A stretch of DNA of 64,000 nt from Acinetobacter modestus (lineage in GTDB: Bacteria > Pseudomonadota > Gammaproteobacteria > Pseudomonadales > Moraxellaceae), in assembly GCF_014636095.1 (NCBI RefSeq), contig NZ_BMDV01000001.1, forward strand, positions 186,001 through 250,000, written 5' to 3'. Of this stretch, positions 9,945 through 17,480 are shown one piece after another. The notes beneath the pieces are model-generated. The model was not told where the DNA came from, did not search any database, and was given only the letters and a program-made list of their open reading frames with translations. Every line of letters begins with the position of its first letter. Positions within the stretch are counted from its first letter, which is position 1. Position numbers and translations under genes: made by a program.

Positions 9945-10017
9945 ATCACACTTCATTAATGTAATACAACCTTACAGTTCGTATTCAAAATGTGATCAAC
10001 TTATCATAAATCCTTTT

Positions 10018-10056
10018 AACGCCTTACAATTAACAAAGTAAAAATTGTAAGGCGTT
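10018..10056 (+). terminator. Strong hairpin after the DUF2058 gene, overlapping the next ribosome site
   Basis: AACGCCTTACAATT (10018-10031) and its exact complement (10043-10056) form a 14-bp stem with an 11-base loop and end in GTTTTGATTT. It should act as terminator for the sstT cluster. Unusually, the only plausible ribosome site of the next gene, TAAGG, lies in the 3' arm. Confidence 0.8.
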
Positions 10057-10061
10057 TTGAT

Positions 10062-11312
10062 TTGAATTATTTAAGTTTTATTAGCGAAATTAGAAGTGAA
10101 TTAAGCCAATACCCTTGGTTAGAAATGCTTATTTCATTCGCAATTTTGATTTTTCTGGCGGCTTTAGCAAATTTTATTGCCAAAAGAATTATTGTACGTG
10201 GTATTCGCCATATCATTACTAAACTTAAGTCACCCCACCAATCAATTTTTGCCCAACACAGCGTTACACGTCGATTTGCAAATATCGTTCCTGCGATAGT
10301 GATCATGAATGGAATCAGTGCAGTTCCCCATCTTCCATTAAAAGTAATTACATTAATACAAATGGGAGCGCAAGCATTTATTTTTCTAACGCTTGCTTTA
10401 TCAATTAGTGAAGCACTGAATATTTTTAACTTAGTGTATCAACGCAATCCAAAATCTAGAAATAAACCCATCAAAGGTTATTTACAGCTGATCAAACTGA
10501 TTTTATTCGTTGTCTGTGGTCTTATGATTTTAGGTACTTTTCTTAAAAAAGATGTGTTTACTTTACTCGCAGGCTTCGGTGCAATGGCAGCAGTTCTCAT
10601 GCTAGTCTTCCAAAATACGATCCTGTCTTTAGTCGCAAGTGTACAAATTGCCTCTTATGATATGGTTCGTATTGGAGACTGGATTGAGATGCCCTCGTTA
10701 AATGCAGATGGCGACGTGATTGATATGTCTCTGCATACAGTGACTGTACAAAATTTCGATAAAACACTGACCACCATTCCGACCAACAAACTTGTCACCG
10801 ATACATTTAGAAATTGGCGTGGTATGAGTAATTCTGGCTGCCGTCGTATTAAACGTTCAATATTTCTTGACCAAAGTAGTGTTCACTTTATGACTGATAG
10901 TGAACAGCGAAAATTAAAAGATTTTTTACTTTTAGACCATTATCTTGATGCAAAACAAGATGAAATTAATAAGTTTAATGATCATCTAAGCAATCAATCA
11001 GAATACAACCAACGTCGTTTAACCAATGTGGGAACATTCCGTGCTTATGTAGAGTTCTATATACGCCAACATCAAGGTATTGCGCAGAATCAAACTATTT
11101 TAGTTCGTCAACTACAACCCACCAGTGAAGGTCTACCTTTAGAAATTTATGCGTTTACAAATACGACAGCATGGGCATCTTACGAAGCGACTCAATCTGA
11201 TATTTTCGATCATTTGATTGCAATTATTCCTGAATTTGGTTTGAGAATTTATCAAGCACCATCAGGATATGATTTTAAAACCTATTTGCCTGTTAAAGAT
11301 GTTCAAATCTAA
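10062..11312 (+). CDS. Mechanosensitive ion channel, YbdG/MscM type
   Basis: Inner-membrane MscS-superfamily channel that protects against osmotic downshock. The 416-residue protein has about five membrane helices, then the pore-lining helix (GFGAMAAVLMLVFQNTIL near residue 170) and the MscS beta domain (GDWIEMPSLNADGDVID). From there it follows E. coli YbdG closely: TTIPTNKLVTDTFRNWRGMS, RRIKRSI, NVGTFRAYVEFY, PLEIYAFTNT. The start is taken as the TTG at 10062 because it gives almost exactly the YbdG length (415) and a complete first helix; the next candidate, ATG at 10125, would cut into that helix. This TTG start lies just after a terminator-like hairpin, so translation may depend on RNA folding. 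Confidence 0.9.
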   Translation: MNYLSFISEIRSELSQYPWLEMLISFAILIFLAALANFIAKRIIVRGIRHIITKLKSPHQSIFAQHSVTRRFANIVPAIVIMNGISAVPHLPLKVITLIQMGAQAFIFLTLALSISEALNIFNLVYQRNPKSRNKPIKGYLQLIKLILFVVCGLMILGTFLKKDVFTLLAGFGAMAAVLMLVFQNTILSLVASVQIASYDMVRIGDWIEMPSLNADGDVIDMSLHTVTVQNFDKTLTTIPTNKLVTDTFRNWRGMSNSGCRRIKRSIFLDQSSVHFMTDSEQRKLKDFLLLDHYLDAKQDEINKFNDHLSNQSEYNQRRLTNVGTFRAYVEFYIRQHQGIAQNQTILVRQLQPTSEGLPLEIYAFTNTTAWASYEATQSDIFDHLIAIIPEFGLRIYQAPSGYDFKTYLPVKDVQI

Positions 11313-11325
11313 TGTGAACTAAGAT

Positions 11326-11360
11326 TTAAGGCTTTACATTTTTCAATACTAAAGCCTTAA
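11326..11360. terminator. Hairpin between convergent genes
   Basis: TTAAGGCTTTA and TAAAGCCTTAA pair around a 13-base loop 14 bases after the channel gene stop. No clear T run follows on either strand, so terminator function is weakly supported. Confidence 0.4.
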
Positions 11361-11405
11361 AGTATTCAAATAGAAAAACCTTTAAACCTAATTTCCCAAA
11401 ATTTT

Positions 11406-12197
11406 CTATGAAACCCTAAAATGTGTCGATAATGCAGTTTTATTCTTATCAGTTGAGTGTTTATATAATTTTTGCAATAAACCAAGATAAGGAATTCGCC
11501 ATTGTTCTGGTTTCCAAGGCAGACTCTGTTCAAAATACATAATAAAGGTAAACAGTGGCATAAAATACATAGTCTGTTGCATGGTAAATAGTGAAATCCA
11601 CATCAATGGCCAACACATCCCAACACAATAAAATGCCTTTTTTGAACCGTAGTTAAAACAGTCAATCACGGATTGAAAACCAAATGGATTGATGATCGGT
11701 GGAATATGGCATCTGTTCAGACTGACTTGTTTCCAAGGTGTTGCTTGCCAAAATAATAGAGCAACGAAGATAGAGCCCAAGATAAGTTCTTTAGAATGAT
11801 TAAAAAAATTATTCAGAATCTCTGTGGCTACCAAAAGCCCTATGCCTGTTAAAGTCCAAAAAAACATATAACCCAAAAAGAATGAAATTAAACCGAGATA
11901 TCTTTTTCTTGGAAAATTTTTTCTCCAAATGAATAAAACTGAATCGGAAAGCAAAGGAAACATCATTGCAATAAGCATTAAAAACCAATGTATGTTTATG
12001 GCCTGTACAATAACAGACCATAAACTATTACTTTGTTGAACATGAGCATGATGATGGAGATGTCCTTCTACAGGCATATTGAATTGGGTCATAAAGATAG
12101 GTTGCAGCAACAAAAATAACCACACAAATAACCCAACACCCAATAGTATTGAAAAAGGCGGACGTTTAACTATCGATAAATATGCCTGTAATTTCAT
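11406..12197 (-). CDS. DUF2182 family membrane protein, predicted metal-binding
   Basis: A 263-residue integral membrane protein with about six helices. DUF2182 is described as a predicted metal-binding membrane family. Visible family features: an MMFP motif in LIAMMFPLLSDSV, a Trp-rich LFWQATPWKQVSLNRC segment, and GMCWPLMWISLFTM. A His-rich loop (GHLHHHAHVQQ) lies on the outside after helix 1 and could bind a metal. The start chosen is the ATG at 12197, preceded by AAGGA at suitable spacing and 13 bases after the tyrosinase stop; a longer frame to 12245 would overlap that gene. Because it directly follows a copper enzyme gene in one operon, a role in copper handling is a reasonable inference. 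Confidence 0.8.
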   Translation of the reverse strand: MKLQAYLSIVKRPPFSILLGVGLFVWLFLLLQPIFMTQFNMPVEGHLHHHAHVQQSNSLWSVIVQAINIHWFLMLIAMMFPLLSDSVLFIWRKNFPRKRYLGLISFFLGYMFFWTLTGIGLLVATEILNNFFNHSKELILGSIFVALLFWQATPWKQVSLNRCHIPPIINPFGFQSVIDCFNYGSKKAFYCVGMCWPLMWISLFTMQQTMYFMPLFTFIMYFEQSLPWKPEQWRIPYLGLLQKLYKHSTDKNKTALSTHFRVS

Positions 12198-12210
12198 GAT
12201 ACTTAAATCC

Positions 12211-13737
12211 TTACAAGCCTTCTCGATACACGCTAATTTGCCCAATACTTAAATCTGTATCAGCAGCTAAAGGTTGACGTGGTACAAATGAAATAGGGAA
12301 AGCATTAGTGCCAGCTATCTGTTTATTCAAATGAAGTTCATCAAAATAATCAGTAATATCAACAATAATATTTAGCCCTGCTCCACCATGTTCTTCTTTG
12401 CTACTCGACGCTTTACGAATACCAAATAAACCAATGGATTCAACCAAGCTGGTTTTGTTTTGGTCGCTATCGTCTGTCAAAGTCGTATAAATATCGAGAA
12501 TAATCCCTTCACGATTTGCTTTAACATTTTCAAGTTTTAGAAATACTCGATCTGGTTCAGCAACATTACTTTGAGATGATTCATCCAATGCCATAAAACT
12601 TTTTTGCAAAGTATTTTTCATTTTGTGATCTAAAGGAATAGTGACATTGGTTAGACCATCAATCTGCAATTTTTTTGTTGTTGCACCTATAAGTTCTGAA
12701 GCAACTGGCTGTAAATCAATTGAGTTCTTAAAAGATTCTAAACCAAATGTTTTCGCTCGATTTTCGCTGGTAGATAACATTTCTTGAGTTGAATTTACAC
12801 CAGAGCCTGGCGTGTATTCATAGCCCAATTGCTTACCATTTACATTGATATCGGAATTATCTTGCACAGCTTGAGGTGTATATTGCCATGAATCACCCGA
12901 AGCCAAAGGCATAATAAATTGTCGACTGCCAATAGGACCTTGTAACCATTGCGGATCAATAGGGTTTGATCGCCCATTACCAAGTTCCAACCAAACGCTC
13001 CATAAACGGTCGATATTGGCGTGGTGCAAATAAAATATTGGGTCTAGTCCTGCAGAATCGGGGTCACTCATAATGCCATTATCACCACCAATATCATCAT
13101 GTACCAAATTATGTGGCTTACTTTCTAGGTCACCAAATATACGATTTGAGTGGGAAAAGGAAGTTACTGGCCCACCAAATGCTTTAAAATTATGTGGTGT
13201 CGTAAACTCCAAATCTTCTAAAGCAGTCAGGGTTATATCTTGAGCTGGTAATGGATGATAAGTACCATAACGTTGAGCTACATATAATGGATTAACACTA
13301 CCATCTGGTAAGTGTGTCCGTTCAAAGGCTGGTGGCATGTAGGCTGCATTTGGGTTAGTTGTATCGCTGTAATCCCAAAATGGTAATGCCCAGTCTTGTG
13401 GACCGCCTTGCGCGATAATTTCGGCTCTGAGTATAGACTCTATTGCAACTAGATAGCCACGATGCCAAGGTACAAAAAACCATGTACCATGTTGGCATTG
13501 TCGCCAATATGTTGCCTGCACTTCTGCTGTTGGTAGTTGATCAACTGTTGGATCGTAATAACCAAAACTCTCCCATAATTCAGCATCAAAACCATGTATA
13601 CCAGCGAAAAAACGCCAACTTGTAGGATCATCCAATGCTTTAGCCTTTAAAGCACCGACCGCTTTAGCATACCAAAATAATATTGGATCATCTAAATCCC
13701 CACCATTTGCCCAAACACTTTTTCGGATATATGTCAT
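12211..13737 (-). CDS. Tyrosinase-family type 3 copper oxidase with C-terminal domain
   Basis: Probable polyphenol oxidase/tyrosinase of 508 residues. CuA ligands are likely His48 (AGIHGF), His83 (CQHGTW) and His92 (PWHRGY). CuB ligands are likely His209 and His213 (PHNLVHDD) and one of His238/His239 in DPIFYLHHANIDRLW. Cys81 lies two residues before His83, the Cys-X-His arrangement that forms a thioether bond in fungal and plant tyrosinases. No signal peptide or Tat motif is seen, so the enzyme appears cytoplasmic. Residues of about 345-508 form an extra C-terminal domain, homologous to the separate gene just upstream. AAAGGAATGAG precedes the ATG. The substrate (mono- or diphenol, free or peptide-bound) cannot be read from sequence. 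Confidence 0.93.
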   Translation of the reverse strand: MTYIRKSVWANGGDLDDPILFWYAKAVGALKAKALDDPTSWRFFAGIHGFDAELWESFGYYDPTVDQLPTAEVQATYWRQCQHGTWFFVPWHRGYLVAIESILRAEIIAQGGPQDWALPFWDYSDTTNPNAAYMPPAFERTHLPDGSVNPLYVAQRYGTYHPLPAQDITLTALEDLEFTTPHNFKAFGGPVTSFSHSNRIFGDLESKPHNLVHDDIGGDNGIMSDPDSAGLDPIFYLHHANIDRLWSVWLELGNGRSNPIDPQWLQGPIGSRQFIMPLASGDSWQYTPQAVQDNSDINVNGKQLGYEYTPGSGVNSTQEMLSTSENRAKTFGLESFKNSIDLQPVASELIGATTKKLQIDGLTNVTIPLDHKMKNTLQKSFMALDESSQSNVAEPDRVFLKLENVKANREGIILDIYTTLTDDSDQNKTSLVESIGLFGIRKASSSKEEHGGAGLNIIVDITDYFDELHLNKQIAGTNAFPISFVPRQPLAADTDLSIGQISVYREGL

Positions 13738-13794
13738 TTTATTCTCATTCCTTTATGATTGTTTATAAAAAACGATAACGATGAAATTATTCAT

Positions 13795-14250
13795 TTAGAT
13801 AATGATTTCTTTTAGAATAGAAATTTTCTCTATTGTTATCTTATTATTGGCATTTAACATTTTACGATTCGAAATACTAATATTAAAAAAGAAATTATTC
13901 AAATGTTTTATATTCTTTAGATTAATTTTATTATATATAAATTTACTAACATCAATTGAATAATCTATTCCAACACCATGTTCCTTTACAATTTTTTTAA
14001 CTCCGAATAATGCAATTGAATCGACATGGTTTTCGACCATAAAGTCCTGTTTTACACAATCATCCAAACTTAAAAATACATCTAAAACAATACCTTCCTC
14101 AGAAGCTTCAATCGAATAGAATTTCAACCAAAATCTCTGCTTATCACTTCCATATTTAGTTAAGCCACTCATATCATTAAAAATTAATGATAATGAAATT
14201 TTATCGCACAGAACAATAGATTTATCAGTTTCAGAAATTTTCTCTATCAT
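13795..14250 (-). CDS. Stand-alone homologue of the tyrosinase C-terminal domain
   Basis: A 151-residue protein encoded directly upstream of the tyrosinase, on the same strand with a 57-base gap. By eye it aligns along its length with tyrosinase residues of about 350-508: RFWLKFYSIEASEEGIVLDV versus RVFLKLENVKANREGIILDI, DSIALFGVKK versus ESIGLFGIRK, KEHGVGIDYSIDVSKF versus EEHGGAGLNIIVDITDYF, and ITIEKISILKE versus LSIGQISVYRE. There is no copper domain. Such domains cap or gate the active site in plant and fungal enzymes, and separate caddie proteins deliver copper in Streptomyces, so an accessory role is inferred. The gene is markedly more AT-rich than the tyrosinase and has no clear ribosome site. 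Confidence 0.75.
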   Translation of the reverse strand: MIEKISETDKSIVLCDKISLSLIFNDMSGLTKYGSDKQRFWLKFYSIEASEEGIVLDVFLSLDDCVKQDFMVENHVDSIALFGVKKIVKEHGVGIDYSIDVSKFIYNKINLKNIKHLNNFFFNISISNRKMLNANNKITIEKISILKEIII

Positions 14251-14378
14251 ATACGTTATTATTCATATAATAATTTTATTTCAAATATTATACCTAAAAA
14301 AATTAAATTACACAAAGTTAGTTTAAAATTTTATTATTTAATTTAATTAAACTTTAAGATTATTTAAAAGTATAAATT

Positions 14379-14408
14379 AAAAAAGCTCATCTATTGATGA
14401 GCTTTTTT
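14379..14408 (-). terminator. Intrinsic terminator after the beta-barrel gene
   Basis: AAAAAAGCTCATC and GATGAGCTTTTTT form a 13-bp stem around TATT. It lies 8 bases beyond the stop codon of the minus-strand outer-membrane gene. Confidence 0.88.
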
Positions 14409-14415
14409 AATATTT

Positions 14416-15069
14416 CTAGAAATCGTATTTAAGTCCAACTCGATAAGTAATACCATCCAGATCTAATACATCAGAAGCTGCTGTACTACAAAAATAACTA
14501 GTACAAACATCTTTAAGATTTTCTATATACAACCACTTATAGCCCAACCCTGCATAAACAGCGAGGTCTTTTTGAAAATAGTGTCCAACCTCTAACTCAA
14601 CAGGTAATGTGACGTAACGTAGCTTAACATCATAATCATCTGCTTTTACCCAAGCATAACCAACACCAATATTGGCATTTGCGTAGGTATTATCAAAATT
14701 GTAAAATTTGTAGCCACCTTTAACGTTAATTTCAGTATTTTTCCAATTCGAATTTCTCTGAAAGTTTAAACCAACGCTTGTACTCAATGAATTTAGAGCT
14801 GTAACCGTTAAGCCCGCACCAACTCCATTAAGTTTTTGATCACCACCTAAATCATTAGATCCAATTTTTGAGCCATAATATTCTGCAAAAATAGAAGTTT
14901 GAAGACCATTACTGTTTTCATCTTGATTAACTGTAGCAGTTGCTTGCAAAGTCTGCTCACCTAATGCTTGTGGTGTACCATAATTAATTTGTAGTGGTGT
15001 ATCACTCCACGCATTTATAGTTACTATACCCAATGTTAAACCAAAAACCCCTGGAACAATTTTCCCCAT
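14416..15069 (-). CDS. Predicted outer-membrane beta-barrel protein
   Basis: A 217-residue protein with a signal peptide (hydrophobic residues 5-19, cleavage probably after NAWS or nearby). The rest is alternating polar/hydrophobic strands with many Tyr, Gly and Asn (GVGYAWVKADDYDV, AGLGYKWLYIENL) and ends in an aromatic residue (VGLKYDF), the usual BamA-recognised C-terminus. This fits an eight-stranded OmpW/Omp25-like barrel. Two Cys (VCTSYFCS) lie in one predicted loop and may form a disulfide. I do not recognise a specific family. It stands alone with its own terminator. Confidence 0.8.
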   Translation of the reverse strand: MGKIVPGVFGLTLGIVTINAWSDTPLQINYGTPQALGEQTLQATATVNQDENSNGLQTSIFAEYYGSKIGSNDLGGDQKLNGVGAGLTVTALNSLSTSVGLNFQRNSNWKNTEINVKGGYKFYNFDNTYANANIGVGYAWVKADDYDVKLRYVTLPVELEVGHYFQKDLAVYAGLGYKWLYIENLKDVCTSYFCSTAASDVLDLDGITYRVGLKYDF

Positions 15070-15496
15070 GTAATTACCTATTTTTATTTAAAATTAAGAT
15101 TCTAGAGCATAATTTATTTTGTTCTAAAAAAATACTATTTAGAATTATAAGAGTTCATCTACCATCTAAACAGTTAATCGAAACTGATTTTTCAGAAAAA
15201 TCATAAAAATTTTACCAATAACAGATGTTCTTGTTATTTAAAGAACTAGATTTTTTGGAGTGCGATGAAATCGCTAAAGTTGGAAAATTTTACGCTTTGT
15301 ATGACTTACTAGTTTTCGCTTAGTCATATCTATTTATTAGTTCTACTCAACAACCTTACGACGTGTTTTTAAGAATTATTAATTATAGAGTAATTTGTAA
15401 AATCCATATTTAAAATTATTTTCAATCTTTTAAACTAAAAACCTATTGCTACGTTTTTGATTTTTTACATTCTTCAACTTTGATACCTAATGAATT
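15070..15496. other. AT-rich intergenic region, no gene seen
   Basis: Contains the promoter of the barrel gene on the left. On the plus strand a 15-codon ORF with a good ribosome site (TTGGAGTGCG before ATG at 15264) is visible but too short to call. Nothing else stands out. Confidence 0.4.
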
Positions 15497-15526
15497 GCTG
15501 AAGAATTTCCACAAAAATTCTTCAGC
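15497..15526 (-). terminator. Hairpin downstream of a small membrane-protein gene
   Basis: GCTGAAGAATTT and its exact complement pair around CCACAA, 11 bases past the stop of the minus-strand gene. There is no T run on the minus side, so it may be a 3' stabilising hairpin rather than a true terminator. Confidence 0.5.
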
Positions 15527-15537
15527 TAAATTTATTG

Positions 15538-15717
15538 TTATTTATTCCAATTCAGCAGATTTATATTGAATTCTGATGCAAATAGATAAGATGCCGTCAT
15601 CAAAGCGAATGAAACAGCAATCAGAAGCGCATCTGTTGACGAAGTTCCAATCACTAAAAATACCAAACCAGTAATAAACAGCATACAAACTGTTAAATTC
15701 CCCAAGATCTTAAACAT
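15538..15717 (-). CDS. Small two-helix membrane protein, unknown
   Basis: A 59-residue protein with two hydrophobic stretches (about residues 7-25 and 30-47) separated by a short polar turn (GTSSTDA). The start is the ATG at 15717, preceded by TTAGGATAAAA; a longer frame to 15744 has no ribosome site. The same start layout (AGGAT, short A/T spacer, ATG) is seen in the next small gene at 15911-16105, and both have two helices joined by a Ser/Thr-rich turn, so they may be distant relatives. Function unknown. Confidence 0.6.
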   Translation of the reverse strand: MFKILGNLTVCMLFITGLVFLVIGTSSTDALLIAVSFALMTASYLFASEFNINLLNWNK

Positions 15718-15854
15718 TTTTATCCTAATTGTGAATTGCATCACAATTATCTATTTTTTTAACAACTATTACCAGTACCAATCATCGCTTGATTATGACC
15801 GTTCATCAAACAATCTAAAATTCTCAAACAGGACTTAGATTGTTTAAAACAGTA

Positions 15855-15880
15855 AAAAAGCCCATTGGCATGGGCTTTTT
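15855..15880 (-). terminator. Intrinsic terminator after the second small membrane gene
   Basis: AAAAAGCCCAT and ATGGGCTTTTT form an 11-bp stem with loop TGGC, 30 bases past the stop codon at 15911. Confidence 0.88.
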
Positions 15881-15910
15881 AAATAGTTACTTTAATTATT
15901 CATGTATGTA

Positions 15911-16105
15911 TCACTGAATGCTTAACTCATCGTCTTTAGCAATTACGACAGAGGTAAGAATTGGAATACCTAAGATCACAGGAACTACAATAATCCACAA
16001 ATCTGTGGTTAATTTGCTTGAGAAGAAGAACTGAATAACGATAGCAGCCAAGATAAGTACTGAAAGGAGGACAGCCATAAAGCGAATCGCAAATTTAAGA
16101 AGCAT
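15911..16105 (-). CDS. Small two-helix membrane protein, unknown
   Basis: A 64-residue protein with hydrophobic segments at about residues 5-27 and 36-54, joined by SSKLTTD and ending in an acidic tail (KDDELSIQ). The ATG at 16105 follows AGGATTAGAA. The gene has its own terminator. Not recognised beyond its likely membrane topology. Confidence 0.65.
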   Translation of the reverse strand: MLLKFAIRFMAVLLSVLILAAIVIQFFFSSKLTTDLWIIVVPVILGIPILTSVVIAKDDELSIQ

Positions 16106-16705
16106 TTCTAATCCTATGTGATTGTAATGGTTCATTTGAGTATACGCCTTGTATCACGTTTCATGCATTGATTTTTCACTATAAAAGCTGTATTTCAAAT
16201 GAATTTTTAAATAATTGTTAGTGTCTTGCTCTTCCTCTATGAGACAAATAGAACTTAAAGTGAGTACACTCCTCTACAATACCAATCCGTAGCCTGCTAA
16301 CTGATCAATTCGATTTCCCATCTTTTGCATCAAACCGACTCGTTCAACATACATCTAAAAATGTCTATCACTTATATCAGTTTTATCTCCTAAACACTTG
16401 TAGGGAAAAGACAGAAATTTTCTATCCTACTGATAGTTATTTGAATATAAAACTTAGATCTCGTTCGCAGTTTCTATAAAAAATTAGATAACATCCCTAA
16501 GTTTCAAATATTATTAAATACCTTTCATATTAATTTAATATAGTTAACTTATTATAACTTTTCGAATAGAAAGATTGATCAAATAGGCATTTTTGGATCA
16601 ATAACCAATCAAAGGAAATAAATATTAATAAAACCTATTGAATTTTAATTTAAAAAAAAACATTATGTATAAATATTGTTAATTAATGTAATAATGAGTT
16701 AGAAG
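16106..16705. other. 600-base AT-rich region without a convincing gene
   Basis: No ORF worth calling on either strand. A weak imperfect hairpin (GTAGGGAAAA to TTTTCTATCCTAC) lies near 16401-16431. The right part is extremely AT-rich and presumably holds the promoter of the next gene. Confidence 0.4.
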
Positions 16706-17236
16706 ATGCCTCATTCAGCAATAAAATTCAAAAATGAAAAAGATTACTCATTTTTCTCCCAAACTGAGAATATCGGAAATCAATGTGAATTTATAGAACT
16801 TCATTTAGAAAAAATGAGTCATAAATCTACACTTTGGATGGATGCTGCGGTCATTGCAACATTCTCTTTTGGTTTCTTTAATAGCTTAAATAATGAGCTT
16901 AAAAATAAAATAATTGATTCATTAATGCTCATCAAAGCGAATCAACTCGAACCAATTCTCTTCCAAAGTTCAAATATAGTTGATGATAAAGGATTCTCAC
17001 TTCATCACACCTTGATGTATGAATTAAACAATTTAAATGCTATAAAATTTTTATTTAATAAAGATTGGAATATTCATGAATTTAATAGTGCATGCCAAAT
17101 AATCATGAGAGAATTAACAGCATTTGAAATGAATCTAAGTAATCAAATTTCAAATCTACTAAACAATAATCTAATTTGTAATTTACTTATTTGTTCAGTG
17201 GATGTTAACTTCGATATCATTTACACCATTCGTTAA
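16706..17236 (+). CDS. Hypothetical protein, unrecognised, AT-rich
   Basis: A 176-residue predicted soluble protein with no signal peptide. The middle (residues 45-70) has a moderately hydrophobic MDAAVIATFSFGFFNSL segment and the C-terminal half is Asn/Leu-rich and helical. No domain was recognised. Base composition is clearly more AT-rich than the flanking core genes and the ribosome site is weak (GAG at 8 bases), both compatible with acquired DNA. A hairpin follows the stop. I treat it as a probable real gene because the frame is long for such AT-rich sequence. Confidence 0.6.
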   Translation: MPHSAIKFKNEKDYSFFSQTENIGNQCEFIELHLEKMSHKSTLWMDAAVIATFSFGFFNSLNNELKNKIIDSLMLIKANQLEPILFQSSNIVDDKGFSLHHTLMYELNNLNAIKFLFNKDWNIHEFNSACQIIMRELTAFEMNLSNQISNLLNNNLICNLLICSVDVNFDIIYTIR

Positions 17237-17250
17237 TATCAATCATTTGG

Positions 17251-17286
17251 ATTGCTAATGATCTATTGAAATAATTCATTAGCAAT
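17251..17286 (+). terminator. Hairpin after the hypothetical gene
   Basis: ATTGCTAATGA and TCATTAGCAAT pair exactly around a 14-base loop, followed by TTCATTC. Weak as a terminator because of the large loop and poor T run. Confidence 0.5.
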
Positions 17287-17480
17287 TTCATTCACCATAT
17301 TATTTGTTAAGAAAAAATTAATAACAAATAATATTTGAGATAAACTATTTTTGAAATTAAATTGGGAATTTAATTATCCTTTTTCGAACCAAGCCACATT
17401 CGCTCTTTTCATCTCTAAAGCTAATTTTCTGATATGCTACTGAACTAGCTGAATTAGAATTTCATCAGAGGATAAGTGTA

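Noticed and set aside
15264-15311. 15-codon ORF with a good ribosome site (GGAGTGCG-ATG)
   Set aside because: Too short and without any downstream gene to act on; left as part of the intergenic region.
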